Source of the DNA: Neocallimastix lanati (nom. inval.)
Lineage: Eukaryota > Neocallimastigomycota > Neocallimastigomycetes > Neocallimastigales > Neocallimastigaceae
Assembly: GCA_016946835.1 (NCBI GenBank)
Contig: JACVTC010000055.1
Coordinates: 927,501 to 947,500 of the forward strand
Direction of reading: 5' to 3'
Length of the DNA: 20,000 bases
Part shown: positions 19,266-20,000 of the stretch, in pieces
How the letters are laid out: every line of letters starts with the position of its first letter
How positions within the stretch are numbered: position 1 is the stretch's first letter
Notes under the pieces: model-generated
Databases searched by the model: none
Seen by the model: only the letters and a program-made list of their open reading frames with translations
What the model was told of the DNA's origin: nothing
Position numbers and translations under genes: made by a program

Positions 19266-20000
19266 TTATCATGGATTTTATTAACTATTTTTTCAATCTT
19301 ATGTAAATATATATTTTAATCTTGTTTATAATATATATATATATATATATTTTTTTTATATATATATATATAGAAAATAATGGAACCACTAGCAGAAGGA
19401 AAAGTTTCGAAAATTGGAGAAGAATTTGTTCGTAATGTATTTAGTAATATTGATGAATTATATAAAGTAAATAAAAACTTTTATGATAATATAAGAGAAT
19501 TACAAAAACGTAAGCCAATACTGGAATCTATTGGTGATATTGTTAAAGACTTCGTACCAAATTTATATTGTTATGAACGTTATGGTCGTTCTCAACCTAG
19601 AGCAAAACATATTTTACAAATTGAAAAAGATAATAATAAAAATTTAAATAACTTTTTCAAAGTAAATAGAATCTTTTTTTTTTTTATTATTATTATTAAT
19701 CATAATATATATTAAAAAATAAATAGATAAATAAATATATAAATAAGTAAAAAATAAATAAAAAAAAATAAAAAAAAATTTTGAATATGAATTTTATATA
19801 AATATAATACAATAATATAACTTTATAAATTCATTTATTTTATTTACTTATTTACATATAATATAATCAAATTTATATATTATTATTTTTATAACAATTT
19901 TTTTTTTTTTTTTTTTTTTAAATAAAAAAAAAAAAATTAGAATGCACAATATGAATCGGAATTTAGAAGATTACCTATTGAAAGTTTCTTGGCAAGACCA
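14936..20000 (+). CDS. Rom2/Rgf-type Rho1 guanine nucleotide exchange factor (DEP-DH), 3' end outside window
   Basis: The spliced model joins 14936-14998, 15199-15324, 16094-18103, 18367-18637, 18836-19191, 19374-19661 and 19941-20000: 3174 bp, 1058 codons, no internal stop, all introns GT-AG. Residues 1 to about 695 are Ser/Asn/Gln/Pro-rich and probably disordered, with SH3-type proline motifs PEVPPR (50-55) and PSIPPR (493-498). A DEP domain spans about 697-785. A Cys-rich linker, CYSPTC then CYSYSCPKR, is at 851-870. The DH domain starts near 919 (RQEIIYEFIQTEKEYVDDL) and is cut by the window edge at LARP. This order matches fungal Rom1/Rom2/Rgf proteins, which load GTP on Rho1 at the plasma membrane to drive glucan synthesis and cell-wall integrity signalling; PH and CNH domains should follow. 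The start is the first ATG before the splice-supported first exon. The assignment to the family is firm, the exact orthologue less so. Confidence 0.9.
15071..15170 (+). repeat. Inverted repeat (hairpin) inside intron 1
   Basis: Left arm: (AAAAT)n at 15071-15100, then AATATGAAA at about 15107-15115. Right arm: TTTCATATT at about 15144-15152, then (TTTTA)n to 15170. The two pairs of complementary blocks are in the right order to form one long stem of about 30 bp with a small bulge (TCTAGT) and a loop of roughly 28 nt. The stem would sit between the donor at 14999 and the acceptor at 15198. Confidence 0.85.
15325..16093 (+). other. GEF intron 2, 769 bp, the longest
   Basis: It starts GTATGT and ends ATAG. 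It is three to four times longer than the other introns (182-279 bp), and much of the extra length is tandem repeat: (ATT)n tracts and the 40-bp minisatellite described separately. No open frame lies within it. Confidence 0.8.
15640..16020 (+). repeat. Intronic minisatellite, 40-bp unit
   Basis: ATTATTTTTG/A recurs at exactly 40-bp spacing at 15841, 15881, 15921, 15961 and 16001. Each unit also carries TAATTATAATTATA, which is nearly self-complementary, and TATTATTATTGTT. Upstream (15650-15840), looser copies carry ATAATCTTATTATTG instead, at larger spacing and mixed with (ATT)n. The array looks like a diverged older part and a homogenised younger part. Confidence 0.95.
16094..18103 (+). other. 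GEF exon 3 (residues 64-733): disordered Ser/Asn/Pro-rich region and start of DEP
   Basis: One 670-codon exon holds most of the N-terminal half. It is rich in Ser, Asn, Gln, Tyr and Pro, with APPPPPQRQ near residue 130, many SP/TP dipeptides (potential proline-directed kinase sites), PSIPPRKVKPR at 493-503 and a poly-Asn run from the codons around 17733-17760. The end, LLSEIASDFNETISLVRHIK then CFSGDEAV, is the first helix region of the DEP domain and is cut by a phase 0 intron. Its higher G+C marks it clearly against the introns. Confidence 0.85.
18104..18366 (+). other. GEF intron 3 with (TTA)n and (TA)n tracts
   Basis: A GTAAAT donor and TAG acceptor bracket a run of ATT/TTA triplets, a TA run (about 18215-18231) and A- and T-runs. 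Retaining it would stop the frame within a few codons (stop at 18119-18121), so the DEP domain is only complete after splicing. Confidence 0.8.
18367..18637 (+). other. GEF exon 4 (residues 734-824): rest of DEP domain
   Basis: It continues the DEP domain with SLLAEILGTEDRKVALLIGQ, then VLEQYGMFHDVMYMHKLMDN and FYQM. This is the pattern found in fungal Rom2-type GEFs, which have TxDRNxALLLGRAL and FHDVTYDHRLRDS at the same places. The exon ends in phase 1 at GTAAAT; the split Ser codon is completed by exon 5. DEP domains in this family contribute to membrane targeting. Confidence 0.85.
18638..18835 (+). other. GEF intron 4 with TA-dinucleotide tracts
   Basis: This has a GTAAAT donor and an AAG acceptor, the only non-CAG/TAG acceptor in the gene. 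It contains three TA runs and A/T homopolymers. The split codon across it restores Ser and keeps the frame. Confidence 0.75.
18836..19191 (+). other. GEF exon 5 (residues 824-942): Cys-rich linker and start of DH
   Basis: After a lysine/aspartate-rich stretch it encodes PTGVIVHVAQCYSPTC and CYSYSCPKRR, a four-cysteine motif conserved between DEP and DH in fungal Rho1 GEFs. Then comes a conserved Trp (TTWSTS) and the first DH helix, KRQEIIYEFIQTEKEYVDDL (conserved region 1; the Glu of IIYE is the usual catalytic-face residue, by family analogy). It ends phase 0 at GTAAAT. Confidence 0.85.
19192..19373 (+). other. GEF intron 5 with TA-dinucleotide tracts
   Basis: This has a GTAAAT donor and a TATAG acceptor, and contains TA runs near 19237-19256, 19331-19350 and 19358-19372, the last one abutting the acceptor. 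Confidence 0.75.
19374..20000 (+). other. GEF exons 6-7 (residues 943-1058): middle of the DH domain, truncated by window
   Basis: Exon 6 (19374-19661) encodes KIMEPLAEGKVS, VRNVFSNIDELYKVNKNFYD and GDIVKDFVPNLYCYERYG, matching DH conserved region 2 (FxxIxxIxxxN and the following acidic-aromatic segment). Exon 7 (19941-20000 and beyond) encodes FRRLPIESFLARP, the beginning of conserved region 3, normally followed by the TTRLGRYPLLL-type helix that contacts the GTPase. Intron 6 (19662-19940) is 279 bp of A/T DNA. Confidence 0.85.

Noticed and set aside
1-20000. Organellar (mitochondrial) origin suggested by the extreme A/T content
   Set aside because: Spliceosomal GT-AG introns, a nuclear signalling gene, satellites and decayed retroelements all point to nuclear DNA; no mitochondrial gene is present.
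1-20000. Dictyostelium-like or Plasmodium-like genome
   Set aside because: A/T bias and poly-Asn would fit, but the DEP, CYSPTC/CYSYSCPKR linker and DH order is that of fungal Rom2/Rgf GEFs, which I do not know from those lineages.

Overview
This is extremely AT-rich eukaryotic nuclear DNA, packed with poly(A)/poly(T) runs and short tandem repeats. It holds one clear cellular gene at its right end. That gene encodes a fungal Rom2/Rgf-type Rho1 guanine nucleotide exchange factor (GEF): Ser/Asn/Pro-rich N-terminus, DEP domain, Cys-rich linker, then the DH (RhoGEF) domain. The gene is rich in small GT-AG introns, uses A/T-ending codons and encodes poly-Asn. Extreme AT bias, homopolymer-rich intergenic DNA and an intron-rich fungal-type gene fit an early-diverging fungus. 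Neocallimastigomycota (anaerobic gut fungi) is my best guess, but an AT-rich zygomycete-grade lineage such as Glomeromycotina or Entomophthoromycotina is possible. This is inference; no rRNA or marker gene is present.

Layout. 1-1200: AT-rich low-complexity DNA with one more complex island (about 57-205) and a small poly(T)-separated repeat cluster (986-1190). 1201-5660: a transposon graveyard, visibly more GC-containing than its surroundings. It contains an Asn/Lys-rich stretch, a 13-copy 50-bp minisatellite (1701-2363), a frameshifted Ty1/copia pol relic running from the RT start to RNase H (2540 to about 3900), a stretch of unassigned relic DNA, and a LINE-type endonuclease relic (about 5211-5665). 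5680-7200: low-complexity DNA with a diverged tandem duplication (about 6030-6230 and 6385-6600). 7210-13260: a satellite landscape. Arrays of one 7-bp unit (AATAATA / TATTATT) occur in both orientations at 7213-7690 (+), 7779-8100 (-), 9079-9711 (+), 11030-11155 (-) and 12908-13256 (-). They share an embedded AATAAATACTCTTTT-type spacer motif. Between them lie other arrays (TTTA-type, 12-bp, 23-bp) and a diverged three-copy repeat. 13260-14770: AT-rich DNA without a recognisable gene. 14772-14935: probable promoter and 5' UTR of the GEF gene. 14936-20000: the GEF gene, seven exons, running off the window within the DH domain.

The spliced GEF model is uninterrupted for 1058 codons across seven exons, whereas both transposon relics are broken, often at homopolymers. 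Nothing suggests an operon, CRISPR, tRNA or rRNA. The most unusual material is the orientation-switching satellite family with perfect hairpins, the minisatellite inside the copia relic, and the strong inverted repeat inside intron 1 of the GEF gene.
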